NCBI GenBank assembly: GCA_035772785.1
Contig: JAOCPU010000090.1
Span: forward strand, 1-64,000
DNA from: Phlebiopsis flavidoalba
Lineage: Eukaryota > Basidiomycota > Agaricomycetes > Polyporales > Phanerochaetaceae
Length of the DNA stretch: 64,000 bases
Direction: 5' to 3'
The notes below the pieces were generated by a model. It was not told the DNA's origin. It did not search any database and saw nothing but the letters and a program-made list of their open reading frames with translations. Made by a program: the position numbers and the translations under genes. Below, piece after piece: positions 11,874-22,481 of the stretch. Position 1 is the first letter of the stretch, and every line of letters starts with the position of its first letter.

Positions 11874-13240
11874 ACAAAGCCAGCACGATGCTTGCAGCTA
11901 AAGAGCTACAGCACACCTCAGGTGCCCAAAGGAGCACCGTCTGTCAGCGATGTGAGAGAGTGCGAAAGCCGGAGCCCAAAGCGAAAAAGACTGCGAACAA
12001 CGCTCGTTAGCGAGCGAGCGGCATATATGGCGGCGGCGGCGAGCGGCACCCGTGGCGATGCCGGTAGTGTAAGGATAAGTGGTGTGGCTCACCTCCGGAG
12101 GGTCCCAGACGAGAGGTGTAGTTTCGAAAGCGAGATTGGAGAGACAACATCAAGTGGGTGGTGCAAGAGAGATATCGAGAGAAGGCCACGAGAGAGGTAA
12201 GGTAGGGCTCATGCAAAAGTCGCTACTATCACATGACTGTGACTGATGTGTGACAATTCCAAATTCGGTGGTGTTTACGCGCGTCGCGTCTGAGTCGCGT
12301 CAATGTGTCTGCCGTATTTACCCATTTATTAGCGTAATACAGAGTCAAGAGCTTCTAGTGATATGAGAGCCTGTATAGCTCTTCAGGAAACATACTCACA
12401 AATAGTCCTGTGACCATGGAGACTGTGTGTAACATGCCGCAAGCACTCCAGCCATTCCTCTGGCATAGAAGTTTATGGATGTGCTCTTCTTTCCAAAACT
12501 CTGTAGAAAGAAGAACCACTTCTTTAGCTTTCCATGAGCGTGCACAAGAGGCAAGTTTGGAGCAGATATGTGACTTGGTCTGTACATTCCATAGAGAATT
12601 GTGTCCGACATTTTAAGGATCTAAAACACATTCATTCTCCTGTATTTAGGATCATTTCTAATGAACATATTTTATTTGACATTTTGGCAGGCATAGGGAC
12701 GTTGTGCGCGGTACATTGAACTCCACTCTCGCGACGCGTCGGGTCGTGTCAAGCGGCGGGTGATTAGGCGTCTACCTGTCACACACGGCATGTGAATATC
12801 ACGTGATAGTCGCGACTTTTGCCCTACTTTAGTCTCCGTGGCTGACCAGGGCTGACACATATCAGGAATGTGACGACAATCAATCAATTCCCGCATTGAC
12901 CGGACCACGGACCCGTGGGACCGCGGCGTGGGTCCGATTCCACCGCCCAGTAAAACTTACGTTCTCCCGCGGCGCGCGCGTCCAGTATCCAAATTGGGCG
13001 GCCCGACAGGCGCCGCTCGGGGGGTGTGCAGCGATCGGTTTTACGACCCAATCGTCGAGCATCCAAATTACTTACGCCCACAGTCTCCTTGCCTCTTCCC
13101 GTTTTCTCGTCTCTGTCGCCTTGTGCGCTCTGTCTACGTTGACTTCCTTGAACACTCGCAGCATCAGCTCCTTTGGGCTGTTGTTGGACACGAGCCCCTT
13201 TGAGCTTGTCGTCCTGCGCGAGTACTAGTCTCTGGTCTCT
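11874..13240. repeat. Segmental duplication, copy 2, split by an insert
   Basis: Block A (11874-12200) and block B (about 12950-13240) match 5584-5930 and 6020-6345. Copy 2 has small internal deletions relative to copy 1, for example a missing GGGCCCAGCGA-type segment near 11950. Between the blocks lies an element at 12199-12830 bounded by inverted repeats, plus diverged DNA at 12831-12950. The two copies are direct repeats about 6.3 kb apart. Confidence 0.8.
12199..12830. mobile_element. Non-coding element with imperfect terminal inverted repeats
   Basis: The left end AAGGTAGGGC followed by GCAAAAGTCGC and ACTATCACATGA pairs with the reverse complement of the right end, AAAGTAGGGCAAAAGTCGCG then ACTATCACGTGA. 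The left copy has a short extra segment inside the repeat. The element is 632 bp, has no coding capacity and interrupts the second copy of the segmental duplication. I could not find a clear target-site duplication, so the superfamily is unknown. Confidence 0.6.
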
Positions 13241-14123
13241 TGAGGGTGCTATTTTCTAGTCTCGTTCTCAGACCGATTGCGTAAGCACCTTGTCAATGGT
13301 ACTAACAATCGGGGCTTGCAATTACGTGCAGGGATATGCTACTTTACGCGGCGGCGGATTGTGGCATCGCAACAACATCTACGTGATGTAAGTCGCCGCC
13401 GAAGCCACCGCCGCAAAGAAGCGCAAGTTGACAGAGGCGACGGGGCCATCACAGAGGGTGAGGAGTCTGAATCAGGTCACTGTAGCTGCGGTATACTTCC
13501 TCATTCTCTAACTGGGTTCTAGTACACCGCGCGATATTCAACGATCACGTATCGGGTGCTTCAAGGACTGTCGATGTCACACTGTGACATTCAGCGCACC
13601 CTCGCCCTCTGTCCGATCTGAAGGCAAAATTTAGCAAGATAGAACGCCGGTCTTCTACGCGATCCCTCTTTATTCCTACTCATCGAGGAGCCACCCCAGC
13701 GCGGCACACAGCGTGTCTGCCTGCTTCTGGCACGTTAGCCAAGGTCACAACTGTGTTTGCATTAACTTGCTGTTTGTGGATGCCGGATGGGGACCACGGC
13801 CACTCGGATTGCACATCAGAATTCCATGGTAAGTTCCAATCCTCTTGTTGCGCTGCTCCTCTCATCTTTTTTGACACACAATGAGTTTCCCGAAGCCAAT
13901 CCAGAAAACGTCCACGCACTTAGACATCAACATTCCAAGTTGAATGTTTGTCACGCTCAAACAACTTTACTATTTGCTACATGAAGGTCTCCCCAGGGGG
14001 CCGCACGCGTCCGTTGCCTTCCCACAAACTTTCAATCCTATTCTCTCCTCTGACCTTTACCCGCCACGCACTGCCTTTGTCGCATAAACTGCCCGTCCCC
14101 GTCCACCAAGAGTACACAATGCA
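13241..14123. other. Mostly non-coding; one possible short exon
   Basis: A 40-codon plus-strand stretch at 13392-13511 reads VAAEATAAKKRKLTEATG and has a basic KKRK motif that could be a nuclear localisation signal. It may be a terminal exon, but no upstream exon could be joined. The rest, including a 79-codon minus frame at 13680-13919, is unassigned. Confidence 0.25.
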
Positions 14124-14924
14124 TTGCCCTCCAGCAATATGGGAGCGATGCAGCGTCATTCAAGACCACCGCAACAGGTACCTCCTGGCGCATTCGGGGG
14201 AACGCGCTCCTCCTCCTCCTCCTCCTCCTCCTCCTCCTCCTTCGCCACTTCAATACACAACGCGCACAGCAATAATAATATCTTGGTCTCTTGCAACGGG
14301 GAAGCCATTGAGGAGAGATCCCAGGAAGCAACACTCGACCACGCCAAGTACGTTTCATGTTTTGTCCATGACTGCTCATACTACCTGTCGCGCACACATT
14401 CATCCTGCCGTTTTAGTTTTAAAAACAATACCGAGGCATTTCTTCAGCCCCTCTCAGAAGATCACGCTGGCCCTTCCCTCTCCGGCGGGGACCGCGTCCC
14501 ATGCACCTGCGGCAAACCCCCGCGTCCGCTTCCACGCCCGCCACTGCGCCCACTTCCACGCCCGCCACTGCGCTCACGTACCGCACCCACCACTACAAAT
14601 CCTGTGTACCACAAATCTCACAACGTTGAGATTGTCCTGCCAGCTCCAGCGCCCTTTACCGCGTCCATCGCTGCGCCCAATTCTACATCCAACGCCGTGA
14701 CCCCAACCGCAACTGCTTCCCAGCTCGGGGACACTCTCACGCCAGCTAACACATATCAAAGCGACAAGAATGTTCCAGCCACCACACTCGCGCAACAGTC
14801 TTGCGCCGAGATGGCCAGCGCCATGCGCGATACAGGCTGGACGACCCGCCTCTGGTGCTGCCACCACCCCGCCTACTGTAACCGCCACTGCCTCCGCGGC
14901 GCCGTGTGTCCGTGGCAGCGCTAG
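14124..14924 (+). CDS. Possible low-complexity Ser/Pro/Thr-rich protein
   Basis: A 266-codon open frame starts at an ATG at 14124 and ends at a TAG at 14922-14924. Residues 29-39 are a serine run from the CCT repeat. The middle is rich in proline and arginine, and the C-terminal half is rich in alanine, threonine and asparagine with a short Cys/Trp cluster at the end. Other frames are also open across the CCT repeat and across the PRPLPRPPLRPLPRPPLR stretch, which is itself an internal repeat, so openness is weak evidence. No family is recognised. Confidence 0.22.
   Translation: MPSSNMGAMQRHSRPPQQVPPGAFGGTRSSSSSSSSSSSFATSIHNAHSNNNILVSCNGEAIEERSQEATLDHAKYVSCFVHDCSYYLSRTHSSCRFSFKNNTEAFLQPLSEDHAGPSLSGGDRVPCTCGKPPRPLPRPPLRPLPRPPLRSRTAPTTTNPVYHKSHNVEIVLPAPAPFTASIAAPNSTSNAVTPTATASQLGDTLTPANTYQSDKNVPATTLAQQSCAEMASAMRDTGWTTRLWCCHHPAYCNRHCLRGAVCPWQR
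14206..14241. repeat. CCT trinucleotide microsatellite
   Basis: About twelve uninterrupted CTC/TCC triplets. In the possible coding frame starting at 14124 they would encode a serine tract; in a neighbouring frame they would encode proline. Confidence 0.95.
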
Positions 14925-15536
14925 GACACAATCCAATGGCCGTTCCCTTCATCTTCCAACTCCGAGTTGCATGTTCGCCTGTTTTGGGAAGTCAACTTCA
15001 GGCTCACCGAGGTCTTTGAATAAGTTCTCCACTCAGCGCTTATCGCTCGCCGTCAATGTCTGTCTTGCGCCTGCGTCCATAACCCTGCTGTTCGTTTGCC
15101 TGCTGCCTGCTGCCTGTCGCTTGTCGCTTGTCAGATGCATGGGTTGGAGGCGTCGCTTGTCGTCAAATGTACTGATCCTGTTCCACAATCATGATTTGCG
15201 CTGATTATGCCAATGGATCTGCCAATTGGGCCTCGTTTGAAGAAAGACGAGGATCTGGGACTTTACCAACTACAAGCCAGGGAGCAGCACCTCTCCGAAT
15301 TTGTTTCCGCAAGACGCATTGTACGGGCAGCGTTTTTGACACTGGCATATGATAAGCCTCTAAACTTCTTTTGCGGTAGACGTCGTGGACACTGATATGT
15401 TATTACGGTCCAAGAGCATTTTTAATCAGTTATAGGGACAAGTACAATGTGATTTCCTAAACACCTGCCATTCATCGACCCAGTGAGAAGTCGATCTACT
15501 CGGGACTATTCCACACTAACGTGAGTCACTGAACAG
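14925..15536. other. Unassigned
   Basis: No feature recognised. Two short direct CCTGCTG and CTTGTCG duplications occur near 15100-15130. A 62-codon frame at 15207-15395 has no motif. Confidence 0.35.
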
Positions 15537-15968
15537 ATGTCTTGGATCAGAACCGCTCAGGTAGCGAGGAGTTACCTCTTCACAGCTATAGTGCTATCAT
15601 ACTCTGAGCTATTGGGATCTAATTCTGTAGTGCGAGGTGGTCTGGAATACACCTGGTATCTCTGTGTGGCGTATGTTTCTATCTGTTCTAGCACACTCTC
15701 AACATGCAGTCAGCTCGTTGTAATATTGAAAATGTATGCGCATCTATTCATGTCCATGGCTATTTTGCAGGTTGTTTGTATCTACTCTCTTCTATGCTGG
15801 TATACTCTGTACTTTGACCTTCACTACCTATACTACTTCTATCCATGCCTATATAGTAGTCCACCCTATCTACCACTTGATATCCCTCCACTGTCCTCGG
15901 CGACTCCCTGGGGACAGATAGCGCCGCGTGCACGCTTTACAATGACGTCGGCCTTCGTTCTGTTCTGA
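15537..15968 (+). CDS. Possible hydrophobic (membrane) protein fragment
   Basis: A 143-codon frame is strongly hydrophobic between residues 45 and 105, with several Leu/Val/Tyr-rich stretches long enough to span a membrane. The region is T-rich, and pyrimidine-rich DNA yields hydrophobic frames by chance, so the evidence is weak. A second hydrophobic frame overlaps at 15736-15921. GT and AG dinucleotides at about 15658 and 15692 could bound a short intron. No family recognised. Confidence 0.2.
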   Translation: MSWIRTAQVARSYLFTAIVLSYSELLGSNSVVRGGLEYTWYLCVAYVSICSSTLSTCSQLVVILKMYAHLFMSMAILQVVCIYSLLCWYTLYFDLHYLYYFYPCLYSSPPYLPLDIPPLSSATPWGQIAPRARFTMTSAFVLF

Positions 15969-16529
15969 CGCGATAGTCGTTCGGGAGTCGCCCCGTGCTG
16001 ACACGGTCCCGTACAGGGCCGTCCCGTGTTCGCGACTGCTCTCTGAGTCGCGCACCGGAGCGCGATCCAGCATCCTCCTAGACGAATGCTGCCTATGAAA
16101 TGCTCTTAGCATCGTCCTTTTTACAATCTAGTTGGAAAGATATGTGATACGCATCTGGGGCCACTGTGCTCCCAGTCAAAATTGGGGCGCATATATGCGC
16201 TCTCTGTGATCTGCGTCAACAGTTTTTCTACACACTTCTGAGACGCCTATCATGGAAGGTCAGAGGGAAATGGGACATATCGCATGCCTGGCCCCCATTG
16301 GCATCCCAAAGCCCCAAAAATTCAAGCTACGACTTGTCCTTGAGTCACGTGTGAGTACTCACAGTTCCATCAATTCGATACGTGTCTCGCCGAGCGGTGA
16401 AGCACAACAGTCACGGTAAATCGGGTAAACAAAAATTCGGGTAAACAAACGCGGGCGCCTGAGACTGCCAGTCTCCTTCAAGGAGATATGGCTCGCGAAG
16501 CGTTTCGCGCGCCTCAGGCCTCATGGCGT
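15969..16529. other. Unassigned
   Basis: GC-rich imperfect inverted segments with TCGCG and CGTGTC words lie at 15970-16075. Nothing else is recognised. The right end holds the last identifiable CNH sequence of the RhoGEF relic. Confidence 0.35.
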
Positions 16530-17725
16530 TCATTGCGTTCATCGCGTCGAGCAGCACCGTGATAACCTGTCGCTCTGCGTCTGCGGTGCACGTGTTTAAA
16601 TGATAGAGTTTTAGAGAGTGCCAGAATGACGCACAGAGAGAGCATGATAAGCAGCCCGTAGTGCTCGAGTACGTCGATCTGCGTCATGTCGACCAGTTGC
16701 GAACACCTTCGTCGGCTCGCGGATATACTCCGACGGGTTCGACATGTACACTGGCCGTCCGCCATACCGTGCACGAGCCGTTGGCCGTGTTTAATACGCC
16801 ATCAGCTCCTCACACACGACGAGAACAAGAGACGACGCGGACCAAACGGCGTGGTACATTTGACCCTATTCGCACCAATGGTAAAGGCCCTCCTTGAGCG
16901 ACTCGTTTCAAAGATGAGACTGCGATGCGCTCGCTAAACCCACTTGCGCTGGAAGATCTACGTGCTCGTCCAGAGCGTGATCTCGTAGCACTCGCGCCCG
17001 AGGCGCACAAACGTGATCGAGAACTCGCCCCTTGGTCTCCTTGATCGCAACGACAGGCATGTATGGCTTGTTCTTCAGCAGCTCCTTCTGCTTCCCCATT
17101 TTGTGGTTCGTCAGGTTCTCGTCCGGCGCCGACACGAACAGCAGCTCCAGCGGGATTCGCCGTGCGCGCGGTGCTTAACGAACAAGGATTGGGCGTGGAA
17201 AAGGAGGACGTACCGGGCAGTAGGCCTTGTACAGCTCCGAGTGGCTCTTTTTGCTTGACCATGAGCAGCGTGTGGTCTAACAGGAACACGAGCAGTTCCG
17301 CGCTGTCGCCCTGTCTCCTCCGCCGCGCTTCCTCAGTGGGCCCTCATACACGAGAGCTCGCGGCCCTCTTCTTGCAAGCGAGATCCTGCGTGCTCTCAAC
17401 ACACCGCCTCACCCAAGTGTGTTGCATTAATCACCAGCTTCTCACCATTCCAAGTTATCAGCTGCCTGCTCGAGCTGCAACAAGCTCTCGGCCTGGCCCG
17501 TCTCCACGTTGGCCGCGCAAAGGAGCTCGCGGGCCATCGACGACCTGCTGAACCTCCTTCTTGTCTGGATTGTCCTCCCTCGTGTGTTTCAGCACGGCTT
17601 CGAGTACCGCGCCAGACGCGTCGGCCGCTTAGTCAGCCACCCACGCCGCACAGCCGATAATCGTTCTCGAACTCGGGCTTCCGTGGTGGTCGACCACAGG
17701 CGGCGCACACATATCTGCAGTTGAG
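16530..17725 (-). pseudogene. Rho guanine-nucleotide exchange factor relic (DH-PH-CNH), copy 2
   Basis: Reading right to left the DNA encodes the end of the Dbl-homology domain (TKRPTRLARY near 17620, then LEAVLKHTREDNPDKKEVQQ at about 17545-17605 and NVETGQAE at about 17500), the PH domain (LRKRGGGD near 17325; ELLVFLLDHTLLMVKQKEP at about 17240-17300; PLELLFVSAPDENLTNHKMG at about 17090-17145; AIKETKG; RLGRECYEITLW at about 16960-16990) and the beginning of the CNH domain (TTPFG near 16850, then DMTQIDVLEHYGLLIMLS at about 16640-16690). This domain order is that of fungal Rho1 exchange factors (ROM2/Rgf type). An intron with a GTACGT donor at about 17211 joins two PH segments. There are several frame changes and stops, and sequence past the CNH start is lost, so the copy is most likely dead unless the indels are assembly errors. 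Confidence 0.85.
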
Positions 17726-18446
17726 AAACCGCGCGCATATGTTCCGGCATCAAACGGGGACGCCTCCGAGTGCGTCGCGCTCTAGAGCAGCTTGACACTG
17801 AGTTGAACAAGCATGGAGGTCAGTGAGATAGGAAGGTCAAGCTAAGGCCCTAGTGGTCAGTCGATAGATGATCGAGCTCAATAACGACAGATTGCACCAA
17901 CATACCATTCATTCGCAGAGTCCAGCCGTCCGACGCTCGCGTGGTAGTTGAGAGACTTGGCCATGTCTGCCTGCTGGGCATGCGACAGTCGTCAGCGGGA
18001 AACGTAGTTTGACACCCAGTGGGACATCTCGCAGGCAACATTTACTCATGCATTGAGCATTTTGAGGCTACAATGGCCACGAGGCAGTGGTTGGCCACCG
18101 CCACCTTGAGAGTCAAGTCCAAGAACCCAAATCGGGTTGCAAGGGCAAGGCGGGCACGGTGGGGCGCCGCGCCAAATCCTCTATTCTTCTCTTTGCTCCC
18201 TCCCACCTGCGCCCTGGCTCTCTGGCGCTCTGGCACGCCGACTTCTCTCATGCTTCTGTATTTACGGCCTTGCAACACATTCAGTCAGCTTTTTTGGTAA
18301 GTGCTATAGCCATACGCCGTTTAGTAACATTTCGGTCTATTCGTCATTCTTTTAATCGCTTTTCTCTTGATTATTTTCACGGGGCTTTGCTCGTTCCGAG
18401 TTGCGCTCTGGTCGCTGAGTTTCACATCAGCTATGAGAGTTGTTGC
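17726..18446. other. Unassigned
   Basis: A 63-codon minus frame (17850-18041) lies where the upstream part of the RhoGEF DH domain would be expected, but no DH motif could be read. T-rich DNA at 18300-18440 yields several overlapping frames, none convincing. Confidence 0.3.
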
Positions 18447-18999
18447 GTCAAATATGGCCCTCCAACTTTTGCTGTGCTTCGCGCGCTGTGACGCGAGCGC
18501 TTTTTTCCCGCTCCCGAGGCAGCTGCTGGGTGTATGCGACAGGGGCCAACAATTGAGGTGCGGTGTCCCCAGGATCAAACATGGCCCTTGCGCTACCCTG
18601 TTGGTGTCTGTAATGGCTTTGATGTAACCCGTCGATGGATCAAACATGGTCCTGGAAACCGCTCGGCCGCATTGCGCAATCCACCGAGCGTGACGGCGTT
18701 AGCAAATCTTGGCCACCCACATACATACGCTAGCTACGACCCAGCCTATGGGCCCCCTCTGGATCAAACGTGGTCCTCTCCGGTGCTCATTACACGGTCT
18801 TTTGTTCCTCGTTACATGCGCACCGATGGATCAAAAACATGGTCCTCGGGGCATTTGCCTGGGTTTTTGCCCGGAACACCGCTAACATACGTGATCACCG
18901 TTTTTCTTTCATTACCTTTTCTTTTTTTTTTTGACTGGGTTTGCATGTATGCACGTAACTAATGCCACTCCTCCATAATTATATAGAAACATGGATCGA
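18447..18999. repeat. Dispersed short direct repeat GGATCAAACATGGTCCT
   Basis: Near-copies of GGATCAAACATGGTCCT lie at about 18572, 18637, 18761 and 18827, with weaker forms at 18447 (GTCAAATATGGCCCT) and 18990 (AACATGGATCGAGCCCC). The spacing is irregular (about 65, 125 and 66 bp) and the DNA between the copies is not repeated, so this is not a simple tandem array. The purpose is unknown; clustered protein-binding sites and decayed satellite are both possible. Confidence 0.7.
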
Positions 19000-21072
19000 G
19001 CCCCCGCTACAATACCCGGACTCCCGACGTAACTATCCACTTTCCGTTACTCCTATTGCCAAGTGAGAGCAACTGAAAGTAATTAAAAACCGTTATTCAC
19101 CCTTAGAAATGCGAATCCACCTTACGTTTTGCGTTTCAACCGCTGGGTATGTAGATACAGTGCATCTCGGTGTTGGCGGGCCTGCCGCGACAGAGATAGT
19201 GCGTCTCGCGCGTTTATTGCGATGCACGCTCATCCGTTCCTTTCAGAACCTTTCATATATAATATAGACATAAGTATTCATAACGCCAATGACTCACAAT
19301 ATACTAGAACAGCCAATCCAATACGCTAGAGCTAGAGTTGTATCTGCTCCCATTGAGAGGTGAGTATCCCACCCTACATTCTTTCCACTCAAACACGTCG
19401 CTCTCGGATGACGTTTACATGCTTCCTATATGACCAGGAAATATGTTGGCGTCATTCGTTGAGCAATCCGGGTCTGTTTCCCTTTGGACCGGTCCTCCTT
19501 CTATTCATTGTTCCGACAAGCGCCTGTTCTCACAAGGTGATTTTATTCATGTCCGCTTTCACGGCGGTGGTATTCAACTATACGGGTATTCATATTGTCT
19601 TTAGCGGTGCATATGCATATCAAGCATTTCAAAATACCATCATCGTCGCTCTGTGAGTGTTCAGTGCCCGTTTTCCTTACTCTCTTCTCAGGTTACTCAT
19701 ATTCCTTAGAACATTACTTCTGCACAGTGTAATACTAAGAGTCGGCTACACGATGTCTGAATTAATTGCCACGTAGGGGGAACGGTTGCCGCAGACACTA
19801 GGTCCAAGGTGCAGTCCCGTCGACAGGGTCAGATTCACAGCTTCCGAGTCCCACATCACGCAGCGTGATGGCGAGTTGAAACAGCAAGCACGGCCGATGT
19901 AACGGGCATCCTGAACGTACCCGAGAATCGTAGCCATGACCACTTGTAAAAGACGATAACCTCAAACATATAACAGCCCGCCGCTGTTAATTGGCTGTTA
20001 TCCGGCATCTCACGGTGCTTCATTCTCAAACCACCGTCCCGCCGTGCTTCCCTGACGGACACCTTATATGATATGATCACGCCACGTTAATTGTTTCGCT
20101 TATTTTACCTTTTTGTATGTAAAGAAACTAGTGTAGCTATGTTACATTACATGAATACTATCGTATGATGGGACTGCGCAGTGTGCTTGTGTTACTAGCG
20201 CACGGGCATGACGGCAGCAGCGCAGGGGCGACGATGGCCTGGCAGACACAGGAATAGCGGCCGTGAGCGATCGGCGGTATAGAGAACCGGAACCTCTCGT
20301 CCCATCCGAGGTGGGACTACTCGGACGCGGAGATGCCATGCGTGCAGGGGCGGGCACGGGCAATGGGGTGGGGGGGCGGCAAGGGGGGCGGCGGTGATTC
20401 GTGAACGTGGAGCTGGGCCAGTGTGCGCGTGAGAGGCGGTCGTTGGGGCTTGGATGCATGCGGGAGCATACACTCAGCATATCTATTGCCGTTTGAGAGC
20501 ATGGCTGGGTGATGCAGGGGCACGGGTGCCCGCCGTCAGGTTTGGGCAGGGGCGCGGAGCACGGTCCAGCTCAAGTACCCCGATTGAGGGCGCACACGTG
20601 GACCTTCGAAATTTGGGTCACGTAGCTCCTGCATCGATTCTACCCCAAATCAGAGATGGTGGGACGGACGCGACCACTAGCGGTGGGCGGTGGGCGAGGG
20701 GGGGAGGAGTTGGGGGGGAGCAGCAAGCAGCCGTCCAAAAGCATTACGCAGGGGCGCGAACACGGGCGTGCACATATGCACGCACTATGCGTACAATCTC
20801 GCCAATATTGCGTCGCTTCTGACGTAATATGCCGGTGCCTGTGGGACCGTTGTGGGCTGGGGGAAAGTCCGGGGGTGGAGGGGGATGGGTAGTGGGGATC
20901 CTGTGGAGCCCAAAACAAGGGCAAGTATGGCCAGAGCAAACTGAGTACGTACCCTGGACAGCGTGGGGTTGAAACACGACGGGCCACGCACCGTTGCTAT
21001 TCCCGGGGTTCCCCCAGAATCGTGATGTCGATACCGAGCGGGGAGCGGAAAAAGGGGATGCAGGTCAAAATG
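19000..21072. other. Long stretch without a recognised gene
   Basis: A plus-strand frame at 19360-19656 (98 codons) contains the hydrophobic run FGPVLLLFIVPTSA and ends just before a GTGAGT donor, so it could be a membrane-protein exon, at low confidence. A 74-codon minus frame at 19856-20080 overlaps a 65-codon one and has no mot if I can name. From 20330 to 20900 the DNA is G-rich with runs of 6-8 G on the plus strand and gives long low-complexity Pro/Arg frames on the minus strand that I treat as artefacts. Confidence 0.35.
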
Positions 21073-21228
21073 TAGAGTCTCAGTTATCCTGTTTAAATAT
21101 CCGCGAATAATAGTCGCGATCAAAGTTAAATCGATATTGGGCGCCAACGTGTATTTAAATCGATCGTCGATTTAAATCGCACTATTTAAATCGCCGGGAG
21201 GCTGTAAATAAAGGCCGAAAAATAATTT

Positions 21229-21305
21229 GGCGGAGTACTACGGGAATCGAACCCACCCCTCAGCGCCCTAAACACTAGGCATTACCCGCTACACCCTACA
21301 CTGGC
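21229..21305 (-). other. tRNA-like sequence in the left arm
   Basis: On the minus strand this segment has an A-box-like stretch (TGTAGCGGGTAATGCC) and a good B box (GGTTCGATTCC) at tRNA-like spacing, and ends in a GCC/GGC pairing like an acceptor stem. It is not a normal tRNA: no cloverleaf with a clear anticodon arm could be drawn. It reads outward toward the nearer terminus of the element at 21073-22658. Confidence 0.55.
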
Positions 21306-21307
21306 TT

Positions 21308-21329
21308 CTGTGTTCTTTAAAGAACACAG
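21308..21329. repeat. Perfect 22-bp palindrome
   Basis: CTGTGTTCTT and its exact complement AAGAACACAG meet at a central TA, directly beside the left tRNA-like head. It is a candidate cruciform or protein-binding site. Confidence 0.9.
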
Positions 21330-22410
21330 GATATGTCGCTATTTCACCGAACCTTCATGCAGTATCCTCCTCGCCCCTCTCCAAAGATTTCAACACCCTC
21401 CGGTAAATGTCCACATATTGACTAATACCTCTACTTGTTACATCGTGTATTGATTAATATCAGCTACTGATTCAAAATGTGAGACCATTTCAGATAGCCA
21501 TTGAGATCACCAGTCGAAGTCTGGATCGCGACTCGACTTCGCGATTCAAATCGACGTCCGATTCAAATCGACACGGCATGGGCGGCAGGCAGCCAGTGAG
21601 TGATGTGCGACCATAGAAGTCATTGATGGCACTGTCTTCGACACTCATCAGAGAAGCTTTATAATTGGGCTTGATTTCACGGTCGATTGACTTGGAGGTT
21701 GTAACGGCTTGACCGTTACACGGCCTTTCTTAGTACGCCTACGGGCATGGAAATGATATGAAGTATTTACCTGGTTTCGGACACGGCCTCTCTAGCACGC
21801 CTTCGGGCCACACGGACTATTTCCTTGCATTTCTCGTTTGTATTTTCGCCTCGGTTTCGTAGACGCCAAAGCCGCGCTATTCGTTTGTATCTGTTTGTTT
21901 CCCGCGCTTAGCACTCACGACCTGTCGTCTCCTGCTCCTGTACGTCTCCTTGCGAAAACCAACGCCAGTACGGCGCACTCTCTACTCGGAACCTCCTCGT
22001 GCCCGCCTCGTTCGACGTCCCCCGGCTCCCCCTCGCGTCCCGTCTCGACCCCGCACTCGACCGCGCCCGTCACAGAGGTCGATTCAAATCGACCTCGATT
22101 TAAGTCAGAGGTTGATTTTAAATCAGAGGTCGATTCAAACGCGGGAGAGCGATTTTCAAATCGACTGCTCGTATTAAATCGGCCTCTGATTCAGATTGTT
22201 GAATGTTATATAATATGTTCTTTCTATACTGTCTGCCTTAGTGTGCTCATATAGCTATGTTAATATGATGCCAATGTTCAATTCCAACCTTTTCGGGGAA
22301 GCTGCAGGTCCACCCAGAGCTGAGATGACATTACATTACCAGTACATACCTCCCTCTCAGAAGGGGTGGTCTATCAGGCATGATATATTTAAAGAATGTT
22401 ACATACAAAG

Positions 22411-22481
22411 CCACTGTAGTCTAACGGTAACGCTGGGAGCATACCTTCTATATGGCGTGGGTTCGACACCCTGCACCTGGC
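22411..22481 (+). other. tRNA-like sequence in the right arm
   Basis: It has an A-box-like TAGTCTAACGGTAACG and a B-box-like GGTTCGACACC followed by GGCA and then TTTATTTTTCGG, which matches TTATTTTTCGG in the left arm. Like the left copy it reads outward toward its own terminus. It is related to but not identical with the left head, so the two arms have diverged or come from different copies. Confidence 0.55.

Noticed and set aside
13948..14700. 250-codon plus-strand frame across the CCT repeat
   Set aside because: Runs through the microsatellite as polyproline and overlaps a better frame; no independent support.
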